Shown here: piece after piece, positions 9,813 through 19,443 of the stretch
Layout: each line of letters begins with the position of its first letter
How positions within the stretch are numbered: the stretch's first letter is position 1
Translations under genes and position numbers: made by a program
Notes under the pieces: model-generated
Database searches by the model: none
Seen by the model: the letters and a program-made list of their open reading frames with translations, nothing else
Told to the model about the DNA's origin: nothing
NCBI RefSeq assembly: GCF_025490915.1
Contig: NZ_JANQBA010000003.1
Location: 1 to 64,000, forward strand
Direction of reading: 5' to 3'
Length of the DNA stretch: 64,000 bases
Source: Lacticaseibacillus parakribbianus
GTDB lineage: Bacteria > Bacillota > Bacilli > Lactobacillales > Lactobacillaceae

Positions 9813-10781
9813 ATGAAACGATTGGCCAGTTTTTTGTTCCTGCTTGCCGCAGCGGTGCTGCTGTGGCCGGTCGCCACGGCTAAGGCCGCGACCTTCGCGG
9901 TGGCGCCGGTTTTTCCCAGCAACCAGATCGACCGGGCGAGCGGCTACCTCGACCTGCGGGTGACGCCGGGCAGCGAGCAGACGCTGCACATCAAGGTGCA
10001 AAATCAAACCGCGGCGTCGCATCGCTACCAGGTCGCCGTCAACCGCGCCGCCACCAGCGCCACCGGTGTGATCGATTACACCAAGCATGATCTGCCGGCC
10101 GCCAAGTCGCTGGCCGTCAACATCGAGACGCTGCTGCCGGCGGTTCAGACCGTCACCGTCGGCCCACACAAGGTGGCCACCGTGGCGCTGCGGCTGACCG
10201 TCCCGCAGACGTCTTTCGCCGGGATTCTGCTGGGCGGCATCCGCGTCCAGCAGGCCGATGGCGCCGACGCCGGCCAGGTCGCCTACGTGATTGGTCTGCA
10301 GCTGCGGCAGACCAAACCGCTGCCGGCGCCCAAGCTACGGCTGAACCAGGTTGCGGCCACCGCCACCGGCAGCGGTGTGACCGTCGCCGCCAAGCTTGAA
10401 AACACCGCGGCGACCATCGTCAATGACCTGAACGTCAAGGCGGCGATCACCCGGGTCGGCTCGACCAAGGTGGTCCTTCACCGCCAGGTCAGCGGCTTGC
10501 GCATGGCGCCAAACAGCGTCTTCGCCTTTCCGGTAGCGCTGACCCCGACGACACTAGCGGCCGGCCGCTACGAGGCCACCATCACGGCCAAGGCCGGCGC
10601 CAAAACCTGGCACTTCACCCGCCGATTCGCAGTCAAGGCTGCGGTCACCCAGGCCGCGACCAGCAGCACCCAATCCCCGACGCGCCACGGCCTCGCTCTG
10701 GCCCCGTGGCTGGTCGCCGGCCTGATTATCGTGCTGGCGGGACTGGCGCTTGGCGTGTTCTACCTGCTGAGCAACCGGTAG
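9813..10781 (+). CDS. DUF916/DUF3324 WxL-interacting surface protein
   Basis: 322 residues. The ATG at 9813 is chosen because AAAGGAG lies nine bases upstream; an in-frame start at 9735 has no ribosome site. The protein has a signal peptide (MKRLASFLFLLAAAVLLWPV), a DUF916-type domain (peptidoglycan-binding in the WxLIP model) with FAVAPVFP near its start, a second DUF3324-type beta domain from about residue 160, and a C-terminal membrane helix followed by SNR. Such proteins hold WxL proteins at the wall. Unlike the copy at 16622 it stands alone, between the adhesin (divergent) and the large WxL gene (convergent). Confidence 0.85.
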   Translation: MKRLASFLFLLAAAVLLWPVATAKAATFAVAPVFPSNQIDRASGYLDLRVTPGSEQTLHIKVQNQTAASHRYQVAVNRAATSATGVIDYTKHDLPAAKSLAVNIETLLPAVQTVTVGPHKVATVALRLTVPQTSFAGILLGGIRVQQADGADAGQVAYVIGLQLRQTKPLPAPKLRLNQVAATATGSGVTVAAKLENTAATIVNDLNVKAAITRVGSTKVVLHRQVSGLRMAPNSVFAFPVALTPTTLAAGRYEATITAKAGAKTWHFTRRFAVKAAVTQAATSSTQSPTRHGLALAPWLVAGLIIVLAGLALGVFYLLSNR

Positions 10782-10783
10782 TG

Positions 10784-10829
10784 GCCGCTCGCGACTGGCC
10801 GCAGTCTGCGGCCAGTTCCCGCGAGTGGC
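10784..10829 (+). terminator. Long GC hairpin at the DUF916 stop codon
   Basis: CTGGCCGCA and TGCGGCCAG pair around a three-base loop, extended by GCCGCTCGCG with CGCGAGTGGC. The hairpin begins one base after the TAG. There is no U-tract, so it may protect mRNA or be a repeat rather than terminate. The rest of 10830-11070 shows no gene. Confidence 0.5.
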
Positions 10830-11074
10830 AGCAGCCCTGTACGGTGGTTACCTCACCGCCGGGGGCCTCGGCTCACTCAGCCGCTTCCGGGCTGCAGCGT
10901 TGAACTTGCGCGGTTGCTTGCCGCCAGCGCTGACCACCCACCCGATTTTCGGACGGTGGCCAGAGCTACGCGGTCCTTCGCCGCCGGAGCGACTGCCGGG
11001 CTAACGCCGGCGGTTCACAATATGAACGACCTGCGACACAGCCGCTTGGCGAGCGGCCCCCCTTTTCAAGACGC

Positions 11075-11115
11075 AAAAACGGCACCTCTCGATAAACTCG
11101 GGAGGTGCCGTTTTG
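11075..11115 (-). terminator. Bidirectional terminator between convergent WxL and DUF916 genes
   Basis: AAAACGGCACCTC pairs with GAGGTGCCGTTTT across a 13-base loop, giving a U-tract on either strand. It lies nine bases past the stop of the large WxL gene. Confidence 0.85.
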
Positions 11116-11123
11116 ATTGCCAA

Positions 11124-14100
11124 TCACGGTGCGACTTCGACCTGCCAGGTCATGTCGGCCGCGTAGTTGTCACCGTCGCTGGCACCGGCGTTGGCCGGTA
11201 GGTTCAGGAACACGTTCTTGGCGTCCCAGAGCATCCGGTAGGTGCCGGATGCACCCGCGAGGTTCTCCACCAGTGTCTGCTTGGTGCCGTCCAGCGGCAC
11301 CGTCTGGTTGGCGGTGCCGGACAGGCCGGCGACCTTGGCGCCGGCGCTGGTCGCGTCACCCAAGTAGGTCGTCACGGCGCCGAGGCTGATGTCGGCGCCG
11401 GTCAGGTCCCCGCTGGTCGCCTCGGGCTTCATCGTGTTGCCGGTGACGCTCAGGCGCCAGCCGCCGGCGGTCGGCGCCTCGACGGTGGCGGCGAGAACGC
11501 CGCTGCCGCTGGCGGCACTGAGGTCCGTCGGGAGGTTCGTGGCCAGAACGGTCGGCGGCGTGGTCCCATTCCAGCCGGCGAGCTTGGTCGCGCCGGTCTT
11601 CAGGGCCTGGCGCTGCGCGTAAGGCACCATGACGGTCTGTCCGAAGTTCAGGTCCGTCGGGTGCGTGGTCAGGGTCGGCACCGTCTGGAGCTCCTGCTGG
11701 AGGGTGATGGTGGTGGTGGAACTGACGTACATCTGAGAATTATTCGTCACCGATCCGTCCGTATTGCTGTAAGTGAGGAGCACCTGACTACCATCACCCT
11801 GCTCCACCTTGGTTTTACTCGGGTCAAAGCCGCTAGCCATCTGATAGCCGAAAAACTGGTTGTAGTCAAAGTCAATCGGTTCTGCCAGACTGCTGTAACC
11901 AGCAAATGGCGTGGGCTCAGATAGCCGCACGTAAAGTTGCGTGTTAGGAACAATTATTCCCTTACCACCCAGTAATGTGTCCGGATCGGGTAAGACAATT
12001 TCGCCGTTCTCCGTGTCGCTGGCGACGAGGGCCTGACCAATAGCCTTGGTCCGGGCGGCATCCGAGTAGAAGGTCAGCTGGAGCTGGGCTCCGAGCAGGC
12101 CAACAATCTTGTCATCCAACGTATGGCCCTGCACAACAATCGTATCACGCCGCAAGATGACCGCTAATCCTCCTTTAGCAACGCTCACATTGCTTCGATT
12201 GGCCGCATCTAGATAGGTGTGATCATTAATTTTATAGGCATCCGTGTTGGTCTCTGCCATGTAGGTCGAAAAGCCATCATTGCTCCCACCAAACGTAAAC
12301 TTGACGGTACGAGGCAGGGGATTAGTGAAGCCGCTGATGCTTGCCTCTGCGGCGTCGGCCGGGGTTGCGTACTTGGCGTTCGTCGCGTCAAGTGTCACTC
12401 GTACATCATAGGTCGTTCCGGCCGCAATCGTGTTGGCGGTGGTGCCAAACAGGCTGGCAATTTGGGCGTCAGTGACATCGAGAATCCCATCGGCCTGAGC
12501 TGGTACCCTCAGCGTCTTGCCAGTGCTGGTTGCACCCATACCCAAAAGATTAACCGCAACACCGGTCAGGTGTTTGAGACTACCATACGCATAGGTCGGA
12601 ATGCCTGGCAAGTTAGTTACGGAGCTGGTCGGAGCCGTGGGCATTTTGGCAGAAAAATCCGTTTCAATCGTGTAGGTCTTCACCGCCGCCTGCTTGGTGT
12701 TACCAACCACCAGCTGACCGTTGTCGATCGAGACACTGTCGACAGTGGTATCGAAACTGCCGGTCGCCCCAACGGTGTTGACGCCGGTGAAGCCCTTGCC
12801 CAGCTCCCACTTGGCATAGTAAGTCTTGGTTGGCGCGGCCCAACCGCTTGGCGCCGTCGCCTTGAAGGAAACGTACCGCGTCTGGGTTCCGAGCAAGGTG
12901 TTCGGGACGCTCCAGCTGGCCAGACCGGTGCTGGTGGCGGTCGTTTGGTCGCCGCCGGCCACGGCATCGGTCGTGTTGTTCAGCTCTTTGAGCGTAAACT
13001 GCTCGCCGGGCACCACTTCGGTCGGGGTAGCCGTGTTGACCGCCTTAATCTGCATGGTTTTCTGTGCATCGGTCAGGCTGCTCAGCGGCGTCACGTAGAC
13101 ATTCAGGGTCTCAAGGCGTGAATCTGCCTTGGCGGCAACAGTTTTCGTCACACCGGCTGGTGCAGTCGAGGTGATTTTGCCCGTCGTTGAATCCAGGCCG
13201 ATGGTGAACTTGCCGCCTGGTAGGTAGTACTGGTCGCTGTTGGTGAAGCTCAGGCTCGAGAGCGGCTGGTTGCCGTCGCCGGTCCCCACACCCCAGTAAA
13301 AGGCGGAGCCTGTCGTGTAACCCTTGGGCTGGATTTCGGCGTCACCACCAGCGGTCGTCTTGGCCTGCATATCGGCGAACTCAGCGTCGACGTTCGCAAC
13401 CGACGTGTTTTTTACCGAATCAATCACGTTCAGCGACTTCACCTGGTACAACTTGAGGTATAAGGTCTTGCCGACCACCGTGTACTGCTGGAGGCCCTTG
13501 TTGGCCGAGCTCTTCGTGTTATTCCATAGAGGCATCCCTAAGCCATCCAGGCTGATGGTTGGGAGGGTTGGCGTGTTAGGCATATAGTAATTCTTGCTAA
13601 AAAGAGAGGTGTTTAGACGCGCGTAGGAGCCGGTGTTGCCGATGGTCCCACCCACAGGGGTCTTGTAGCTGATCAAAGTTGAACTCTGGAAGGGTATCAT
13701 GCCGGAAAGTGTCGGGACGAGCGTTGGAACCCCAGCGACGTTGGTGTAATAATCAGTGAAGAATCCTGCCGGGACCGCTCCGTTGCCGGCCGTCACGCCG
13801 CCACCGCTGAGTGATCCAAGTCCCATCGCGTACTTCAACAGCGACGTTGAATTACTGGAGGCGTTATCGTACAAGGTCGCATACTGCATTGTCCCGTCGA
13901 GCCATCCCCGCGTATAGTAGAAAAGTGGAAATTCCGACAGCGTGTAAGGAGCCCCATCGACGTCGTTGCCGACCGACCGCGGAATGAACCGATAGCCATC
14001 CGCCGACCGGGTCGGGTTGGCCATGCTGTACGCCTCACTCAAACTCAGTGAACCGGCGGTGACGCCGCCAACTGACGCCGTCAGTGTAGACTTGTTGCTG

Positions 14101-14549
14101 CTGGTGCTCTGGGCAAAATGCCCGGCCGTCGCGCGAATCGCATACGACACGGTACCGCTGGTTTTGTAAGCCACGGTCACCTTACTGCCGGACTGCGTCA
14201 TCGTGAACTTGGCATTGTCCAGCGCTGTCACAGAACTGTCGAAGGCAGTCAGTCCGGCCTTCAAGGTATCGGTCGTCGTCGTTAAGTTAGCTGCACCGAG
14301 ATCATAGGTCACCGTGCGACCGACGCTGGCATCACTGTCAACAACCTTGACATTGACTGTCTGACCCGCCACATAGCTGTTGCTGGTCTTGTCCGTCGTG
14401 TCCATCTTGATACTCCCCGGAATCGCCGCGGCGGTCAGGACAACCGGCACCGCACCGGCCAGGCTGCCTGCGACGGCCATCAAGGTGGCCAGCAGGGTGA
14501 TCAGTCTGAGCCGCAGCGGCTTTTTAGTTTTCGCATGAAGATTGCGCAT
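11124..14549 (-). CDS. Large WxL-domain surface protein
   Basis: 1141 residues. Start is the ATG at 14549, preceded by GGGAGGAATCGCC; an in-frame ATG at 14585 lacks a ribosome site. A basic N-terminus and hydrophobic segment form a signal peptide. About 900 residues of beta-rich, Thr/Ser-rich sequence follow without recognised enzyme motifs. The last 170 residues resemble a WxL wall-binding domain: a WRL motif, then VFLNLPANAG, then TWQVEVAP at the extreme end, where a second WxL-like motif is expected. Members bind peptidoglycan non-covalently together with DUF916 proteins. It is the last gene of the csc-type operon. Ligand unknown. Confidence 0.85.
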   Translation of the reverse strand: MRNLHAKTKKPLRLRLITLLATLMAVAGSLAGAVPVVLTAAAIPGSIKMDTTDKTSNSYVAGQTVNVKVVDSDASVGRTVTYDLGAANLTTTTDTLKAGLTAFDSSVTALDNAKFTMTQSGSKVTVAYKTSGTVSYAIRATAGHFAQSTSSNKSTLTASVGGVTAGSLSLSEAYSMANPTRSADGYRFIPRSVGNDVDGAPYTLSEFPLFYYTRGWLDGTMQYATLYDNASSNSTSLLKYAMGLGSLSGGGVTAGNGAVPAGFFTDYYTNVAGVPTLVPTLSGMIPFQSSTLISYKTPVGGTIGNTGSYARLNTSLFSKNYYMPNTPTLPTISLDGLGMPLWNNTKSSANKGLQQYTVVGKTLYLKLYQVKSLNVIDSVKNTSVANVDAEFADMQAKTTAGGDAEIQPKGYTTGSAFYWGVGTGDGNQPLSSLSFTNSDQYYLPGGKFTIGLDSTTGKITSTAPAGVTKTVAAKADSRLETLNVYVTPLSSLTDAQKTMQIKAVNTATPTEVVPGEQFTLKELNNTTDAVAGGDQTTATSTGLASWSVPNTLLGTQTRYVSFKATAPSGWAAPTKTYYAKWELGKGFTGVNTVGATGSFDTTVDSVSIDNGQLVVGNTKQAAVKTYTIETDFSAKMPTAPTSSVTNLPGIPTYAYGSLKHLTGVAVNLLGMGATSTGKTLRVPAQADGILDVTDAQIASLFGTTANTIAAGTTYDVRVTLDATNAKYATPADAAEASISGFTNPLPRTVKFTFGGSNDGFSTYMAETNTDAYKINDHTYLDAANRSNVSVAKGGLAVILRRDTIVVQGHTLDDKIVGLLGAQLQLTFYSDAARTKAIGQALVASDTENGEIVLPDPDTLLGGKGIIVPNTQLYVRLSEPTPFAGYSSLAEPIDFDYNQFFGYQMASGFDPSKTKVEQGDGSQVLLTYSNTDGSVTNNSQMYVSSTTTITLQQELQTVPTLTTHPTDLNFGQTVMVPYAQRQALKTGATKLAGWNGTTPPTVLATNLPTDLSAASGSGVLAATVEAPTAGGWRLSVTGNTMKPEATSGDLTGADISLGAVTTYLGDATSAGAKVAGLSGTANQTVPLDGTKQTLVENLAGASGTYRMLWDAKNVFLNLPANAGASDGDNYAADMTWQVEVAP

Positions 14550-14591
14550 GGCGATTCCTCCCGTGGGTTTGTATAAGATAATCATAGCGCA

Positions 14592-14848
14592 TCACCGGCG
14601 GCAGTTACCGCCAGCTTTGCTAAAAAGGCTTTGTGCATCCTGTTCATTCGGGTCGTTCATCGGGTGACCGACGCGTTGATCGTGCGTCCCGGCGTGTGTC
14701 GTCGGGCGGTGCCATTGGTCGGGGCAGTTGGCCAGTGTCGGCGGCCAGAGCCGTTGGTCGGGGCAGTCGGTCAGTGTCGGCGGCCAGGACCGTGACGCGG
14801 TGGCCGGGCTCACCCGCTGCGCGGCCCTGACCAATCGGCAACCACCGC
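14592..14848 (-). repeat. GC-rich spacer with two 34-bp direct repeats
   Basis: This spacer lies between sortase and the large WxL gene. Copies at 14715-14748 and 14754-14787 (39-bp period, starting TTGGTCGGGGCAGT) differ at two or three positions. A possible 69-codon ORF would start at an ATG overlapping the sortase stop (ATGATTGA), but it is Arg/Pro-rich with no recognisable fold and is not called. Confidence 0.6.
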
Positions 14849-15610
14849 TCAATCATTTTTCGCAATCGCTTTTTGCAGCGACTGCGGGGCCTTGGCGACC
14901 GTGGTCTCGCCAATCAGCCGGGCCTGGATGACCAGGCGGCCGGTGCCGTCGTCGTCGCAGGTAACCAGCGTCAGTTCCGGCTGCTTGGTCGGATTCAGCA
15001 CCCCGACCTGAGTGGCGCGAATGTAGGTTCTCGCGTAGATCTGGTAGGCGTAAACGCGGGTCATGTCGGTGACGAAGACCTGAGTGCCGACGCGGGTACG
15101 GACCAGCGGCCCGAACAGCAGGGCCTCGTCGGTGTGAACGTGGTGGCCGGCCAGCGCGTAGTTGCTGTGGCCCATCACCTGATTGGCGGTGAGCGTTCCG
15201 GCGGCGAAGGCCAGCACGTTGTCGCCAACGCCCAGGGCAATCGGCAGGTTCATCCCGACATCCGGCACCACCAGCTTGCCGACGGCGGCCACGGCGTGTT
15301 GCGCCAAAGCCGCCTGGCTCAGGCCGGCCAGAGACAGCGGCTTGACGCGGGCAAAATCATAGCTCGGCGTCGTAGTCGTCGCCCGGCGCTTGGCCTGGGT
15401 CACAGTGGCGGTAGTGACCGCCACACGGTTGCGGCGGATCAGCGCCGCGGTCAGCTGGTCCTGAAACACATACGCGGCCAGGGCCAACCCCGCGGTTAGC
15501 AGCAGCACCGAGGCCAGGGCCTGAACCCACCAGCGGCGCCGTGGCCTCCGCGAGCTAGTCGGCGGCAGGGCCGCACGTTCGGGGCCGGATTGGTTGCGCT
15601 TCTTACTCAT
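14849..15610 (-). CDS. srtA: Class A sortase
   Basis: 253 residues: basic N-terminus, one membrane helix (about 28-48), then a sortase domain. The catalytic His is His156 in YALAGHH, Cys218 lies in TLVTC, and Arg225 in GTGRLVIQARL. The TLVTC motif and single N-terminal anchor match class A. It would cleave LPXTG-type signals and join proteins to peptidoglycan, including the LPQTG protein two genes upstream. The start overlaps the upstream gene by eight bases, which points to translational coupling. A sortase inside a csc cluster may be dedicated to its LPXTG member (inference). Confidence 0.92.
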   Translation of the reverse strand: MSKKRNQSGPERAALPPTSSRRPRRRWWVQALASVLLLTAGLALAAYVFQDQLTAALIRRNRVAVTTATVTQAKRRATTTTPSYDFARVKPLSLAGLSQAALAQHAVAAVGKLVVPDVGMNLPIALGVGDNVLAFAAGTLTANQVMGHSNYALAGHHVHTDEALLFGPLVRTRVGTQVFVTDMTRVYAYQIYARTYIRATQVGVLNPTKQPELTLVTCDDDGTGRLVIQARLIGETTVAKAPQSLQKAIAKND

Positions 15611-16160
15611 CGGCCGTCACCGCCTTCAGCTGCCAGGGCCGCAGGATGCGGTCTTGATGGCCGTTGATCATCACGGTCACCGGCAAGTTCAAGCTCTCCA
15701 GCCGATACGCGGCGATGACCTTGACCGCCTCGCCGGCCTTGAGCTTGATGCCGGCATTCTCGGCGTAATTCCGCGCGAGCATGCTGAGCTGACCGGTCGC
15801 CAGCGTCGTGGTCGCCAACACCCCGGTCAGGCCCGTCTGAGTCTGCTGGAGAAAGCTCACGGTGCTGTCCAGCACGTAGGACGGCAGCGCGGCCGCACCG
15901 CCGCGGTTGCGCAGGTGGTAGGACACCACCAGCGCCGGGCGGTTCAGGAAGTCGCGGCCGGTGCGGTAGCGCAGACCGGATAGCGCCAGCTGTGGCTCAC
16001 TGGCCGCGGCCGATTTGGTCGTGGTCCGGCCGACCGCGACGTGCTGCGGCCGAATGGCCCGGGCCGCATAGGCGGTGAAGCCCAGCCGTGCCAAGGCGAC
16101 GACGGCCAGCACCACCACCGCGGCGGCGAGTATCCGATTGATCCAGCGCCAGGCTCGCAT
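15603..16160 (-). CDS. Single-pass membrane protein, possibly DUF5067-like
   Basis: 185 residues with one N-terminal membrane helix (about 8-32) and an outward beta-rich domain including LVVSYHLRNRGG and VKVIAAYRLESL. That pattern recalls DUF5067-type domains of lactobacilli; the match is tentative. The ATG at 16160 follows GGAGGGAGGGG. The gene sits between the LPXTG gene and the sortase, so a role in surface-protein assembly is plausible but unproven. Confidence 0.7.
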   Translation of the reverse strand: MRAWRWINRILAAAVVVLAVVALARLGFTAYAARAIRPQHVAVGRTTTKSAAASEPQLALSGLRYRTGRDFLNRPALVVSYHLRNRGGAAALPSYVLDSTVSFLQQTQTGLTGVLATTTLATGQLSMLARNYAENAGIKLKAGEAVKVIAAYRLESLNLPVTVMINGHQDRILRPWQLKAVTADE

Positions 16161-16230
16161 CTGCGGCCCCTCCCTCCTGTTATGGCCAAAAGAAGCGCCA
16201 AGACCTTGGCAGCCCGGCGCTTCTTCAGTT

Positions 16231-16644
16231 TCATTCAGCTAATGTTGCGTCGCGGCGCAGCGTCCAGCCGGCCAGGCCGAGACCGGACAGCGCCAAGTCA
16301 ATGATTGCCGCGGCCGGTAGCGTCACGCTGCCGGTTTGCGGCAGCCGCGTCTGCGTTGTCGCAGCCGTGGTCTTGGTCGCCGTCTGGGCGGTTTTGACCT
16401 TGGTCTTCTCGGCTTTAGTCGTGACCACCACGGTCGGCTCGGCCTTTTTGCCCGAGTTGCCGCTGGTCGTGCCACCGCCGCCGGTCAGCGGTAGGGTCGG
16501 ATCCCGCGGGTTCAGGGCTTTGCCGGTGAATGTGACCGAGGCCTGACTCGTCTGATTATCATCAGCGGAGACAACGGTCGTCACAACGGAAGCCATCGCG
16601 AATAGCGCTACGAGCAGAATTTTAACTTGCAGGTGTCTCCTCAT
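16231..16644 (-). CDS. Small LPXTG wall-anchored protein (CscD-like)
   Basis: 137 residues: signal peptide, then a short segment ASVTFTGKALNPRDP resembling the N-terminal motif of WxL proteins, a Thr/Lys-rich linker, and a sorting signal made of LPQTG, a hydrophobic stretch and a TLRRDATLAE tail. The start overlaps the upstream DUF916 gene by 23 bases and is supported by AGGAGGACAAGC. Small LPXTG proteins are a standard part of csc clusters. The sortase two genes downstream is the obvious enzyme. Confidence 0.88.
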   Translation of the reverse strand: MRRHLQVKILLVALFAMASVVTTVVSADDNQTSQASVTFTGKALNPRDPTLPLTGGGGTTSGNSGKKAEPTVVVTTKAEKTKVKTAQTATKTTAATTQTRLPQTGSVTLPAAAIIDLALSGLGLAGWTLRRDATLAE

Positions 16645-17677
16645 GCTTGTCCTCCTTCTTTCTCCGTTTTAGGAGCAGGATGATGAGCACGATCAAGAGC
16701 AGAAGAATCAGAAGTAGAATCAGGTAGACCCACCACGGAATGTGCATTTCCGCCAGCGTGTACTGAGCGGCTTGAATCGCCGAGACGTGGAAGTTCTTGG
16801 TGAACGTCCAGGTCCGGGCACTAAAGAACTGCTTGTCCGTGGAACGGTAGGTCAAGTGCAGTGTGTAATCACCGGGGGCGATAGCGCCGGTCCAAGGGAC
16901 TTTGACTGTCCAGTGAGAATTCGGAGCCGCCGAGGCCTTGTTGACCTGAAGCGACTTCAACGTTCGGTTCTGCCCCTGCTTCGTCACATGGGCCTTGATT
17001 GTCCCGTTCAGAAGCAGACTGGCCCGGTAATTCTGCAGAGTGGCATTCACACTGGTCTGCGAATCCGCACGTCCCGCTGAAACACCTTTCAACCGGAGAT
17101 CCGGTTTTTGACTTGTCCCATTGCTCAGCTGAATCGCCATCACGTAGGCGTATTGGTTGCTGATACCCTTCTTGGCACTGGTCGTTGTGACCGGTTGAAC
17201 GTGAAGTCCTCCCAGAATGACACCCTTAAATGCTTTTTTGGGCATTGTCAGCGGCATATGGTACAGCGCCGTGGTGCGAGCAGGAATCGTGAGATTACGA
17301 TAAGCCTTGGGAATCTGAATCAGCGTCGGTAGTGGGTAGGTTAGTGTCGCATCGTAGTCCGTGGACGTCTTCGTGTAGTCGGCCTGCGAGCTACTGTTGG
17401 TGGTGGCCGCCGTTGCGTCCACTCGCACCTTCAGCGGCTTGCTACCAGTATTGGCTAGCTTAACCTGCAGCTCAGTTGACTGTCCCGGCTTCATCTTGAG
17501 GTCGAAGAAGCCGGCGTTGGTGCCAACGGAATACTTGTTGGCGACCGGTATAACTGATAAGGGAACCGACTTAACGCCGCCAGTCCCATCTGCTGCATGT
17601 ACCGCGCTAGTCGTGGTAAGCCCCACGCCTAAGATTGCCGCGAACACAGCAACCTTTCCGCTCCATTTCTTGATCAT
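16622..17677 (-). CDS. DUF916/DUF3324 WxL-interacting protein (CscA-like)
   Basis: 351 residues: signal peptide, first domain (about 35-165, beginning FDLKMKPGQSTEL), second domain to about 300, then a membrane helix rich in Leu/Ile (VYLILLLILLLLIVLIILLL) and a Lys/Glu-rich tail. The family tethers WxL proteins at the envelope. It lies directly downstream of the small WxL gene, the usual pairing. Confidence 0.88.
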   Translation of the reverse strand: MIKKWSGKVAVFAAILGVGLTTTSAVHAADGTGGVKSVPLSVIPVANKYSVGTNAGFFDLKMKPGQSTELQVKLANTGSKPLKVRVDATAATTNSSSQADYTKTSTDYDATLTYPLPTLIQIPKAYRNLTIPARTTALYHMPLTMPKKAFKGVILGGLHVQPVTTTSAKKGISNQYAYVMAIQLSNGTSQKPDLRLKGVSAGRADSQTSVNATLQNYRASLLLNGTIKAHVTKQGQNRTLKSLQVNKASAAPNSHWTVKVPWTGAIAPGDYTLHLTYRSTDKQFFSARTWTFTKNFHVSAIQAAQYTLAEMHIPWWVYLILLLILLLLIVLIILLLKRRKKEDKHEETPAS

Positions 17678-17751
17678 GTCCCCATCCCCGTCGTCGATAA
17701 TTACCTCATTTCAGGCAAATATAGTCTACCATATTAACCGTCTTGATGTGC

Positions 17752-18564
17752 TTAGTTGTTAGCTGTGTGGGTTGGCGTAGCGGTCAGCGTCCAGGTTACC
17801 GTTGCGGTCGAGTTACCGATCGTCTGTGCAGAGGTCGGCACGTTCAGGGTCACATTCTTAGTGTTCCAAACCTGCTGCAAAATCCCGTTTTCGTCACCGC
17901 TGGCGTAGCTCACAGCATCACCGCCGGCGCTCAGCACGATGTTGTCACTCAGTGTTGCGCTCGTTGGCGCAATCCAAGCCGCACCATCGTCGGAAAGCTT
18001 CTGGTTAACCCCAGACTTCATCACGATGCTGGCACCCTTCAGCGACTCAGCGCCGGTGTCAGTCGTGAAACCACTGAGCTGAGCGCTCAAGTTCCAGTTA
18101 ACCGGAGTAGAAGTCTTGGTCCCATCAACCGTCGTCACTTCAGCCGGCAGCAAGTTGGTCACCTGGGTGTAAACCACACGTTCCGTGCCGTCGTTGACAT
18201 CGGTAGTTGCCGGGCCGGCAGGAGAAATCCCACGATCGTTATCAGTGGAAGCCAGCAGGTTGATCACCGTGTTGGTGGCCGAGGCCTCCTGCGTCCCGAA
18301 GTTCAGACTGGTCGGAATCGCATCCAGCGTCAGCGCACCGGTTTCGTTCGTTGGTGTTTCGGTCTCGCCTTCACCAGGCTTGCCCGGGTTCAGCGGGCCG
18401 GTGGTGGAGTTACGGGTGAAGGTCACGTAAGCGTGACCCGTTTCAACGGCCGGCGTTGTTTGTGGATCAACTGTGTCAGCGGAAACGCTGTTGGCCGCCA
18501 TGACACCGGTCAAGGCCAGGGTGGAGAACAGGGCAAGTGCGGTAAGTTTAACGTTCTTCTTCAT
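17752..18564 (-). CDS. WxL-domain surface protein (CscB/CscC-like)
   Basis: 270 residues, first gene of the csc-type operon. A signal peptide ends near SVSADT. The mature N-terminus has VTFTRNSTTGPLNPGKPG, typical of WxL proteins. Both signature motifs are present, WNLSAQL near residue 170 and VTWTLTATP near the C-terminus. The ATG at 18564 follows GGAGGGATTTCCTT. It binds peptidoglycan through the WxL domain and probably partners the DUF916 protein downstream. Confidence 0.93.
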   Translation of the reverse strand: MKKNVKLTALALFSTLALTGVMAANSVSADTVDPQTTPAVETGHAYVTFTRNSTTGPLNPGKPGEGETETPTNETGALTLDAIPTSLNFGTQEASATNTVINLLASTDNDRGISPAGPATTDVNDGTERVVYTQVTNLLPAEVTTVDGTKTSTPVNWNLSAQLSGFTTDTGAESLKGASIVMKSGVNQKLSDDGAAWIAPTSATLSDNIVLSAGGDAVSYASGDENGILQQVWNTKNVTLNVPTSAQTIGNSTATVTWTLTATPTHTANN

Positions 18565-19443
18565 AAGGAAATCCCTCCATGTTTGTGTATGTGAACCGGT
18601 TGGCGGCTCTGCAACATCTTTTCTACACTCTTAATTCTAGCGGCTGAACACCCCCAAAAAAATTCACATTTGAATAATCCGGTTTACGGGATTTGAAATT
18701 TTAAAAATAAATATCTGAATATTAACTATTAGTACTTTCGGCGGTCTCTGCCCATCAGTGATCCGTTGAGACGGAGTTGGCGGTGACCATTTATATAGAA
18801 ATAAACTTGTCACCCCCGCTTCCCATAGTCTGGCGAAAGAAACCGCCTATCACCTGAACTATCGTGGTGGCAGCGGTGGCTCCGCAGCCCGAATCCCGGT
18901 GTGACGCAATCGCGCCGGTTGCCGAAACCCCTTATCACGTCCGAAGCTTTACACCTTTAACTTTCGCCACCGCGAGCTCACGCGCTTTGGGTGAAGGCCG
19001 TGAATCGCTGCCGCTGGCCGAATGCTGGGCAAAGACACGCCGGGCCGATCGCCGCACCGTGGCAATCCCCGGACACCGAATTTGCCGCCGGCCTCTGCCA
19101 TCGACGACCGGTTGAGCTAGCACATTCGGCCCGGTCCGGTCAACGCCGCCGCCTTCGCTCGCCCGAATAATCCTGTTGCTGTTTACGAATAAACGACATT
19201 GTAACAGGTTATTACGTGTTTTTTACACATCACCGCTTTTTGTAGAATACGGTTTCATAATTTTCATTTCAGAGACGAATGCCGAATTGACGGGATTTAT
19301 TCGGCGTTTCTTACCCTCTTTTTTGACATTTTTGCGATTGTTAGGCTGGCATGAGATTTACATAGCTTTTACACAAAAGCCGTTGTCAGCGCAACAGAAT
19401 AAGCGCAAAATGGTACTGTTGAGTCATTTTGGAGAGTGTGAAT
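18565..19443. other. Gene-free divergent intergenic region
   Basis: About 880 bases between the csc-type operon and the transporter. 18650-18730 and 19180-19430 are AT-rich and likely hold the two promoters. The middle is GC-rich, with short ORFs that look random. No repeat or RNA was recognised. Confidence 0.5.

Noticed and set aside
14644-14848. 69-codon frame overlapping the sortase stop
   Set aside because: The ATGATTGA overlap looks tempting, but the product is Arg/Pro-rich and made by two direct DNA repeats, with no ribosome site of its own.
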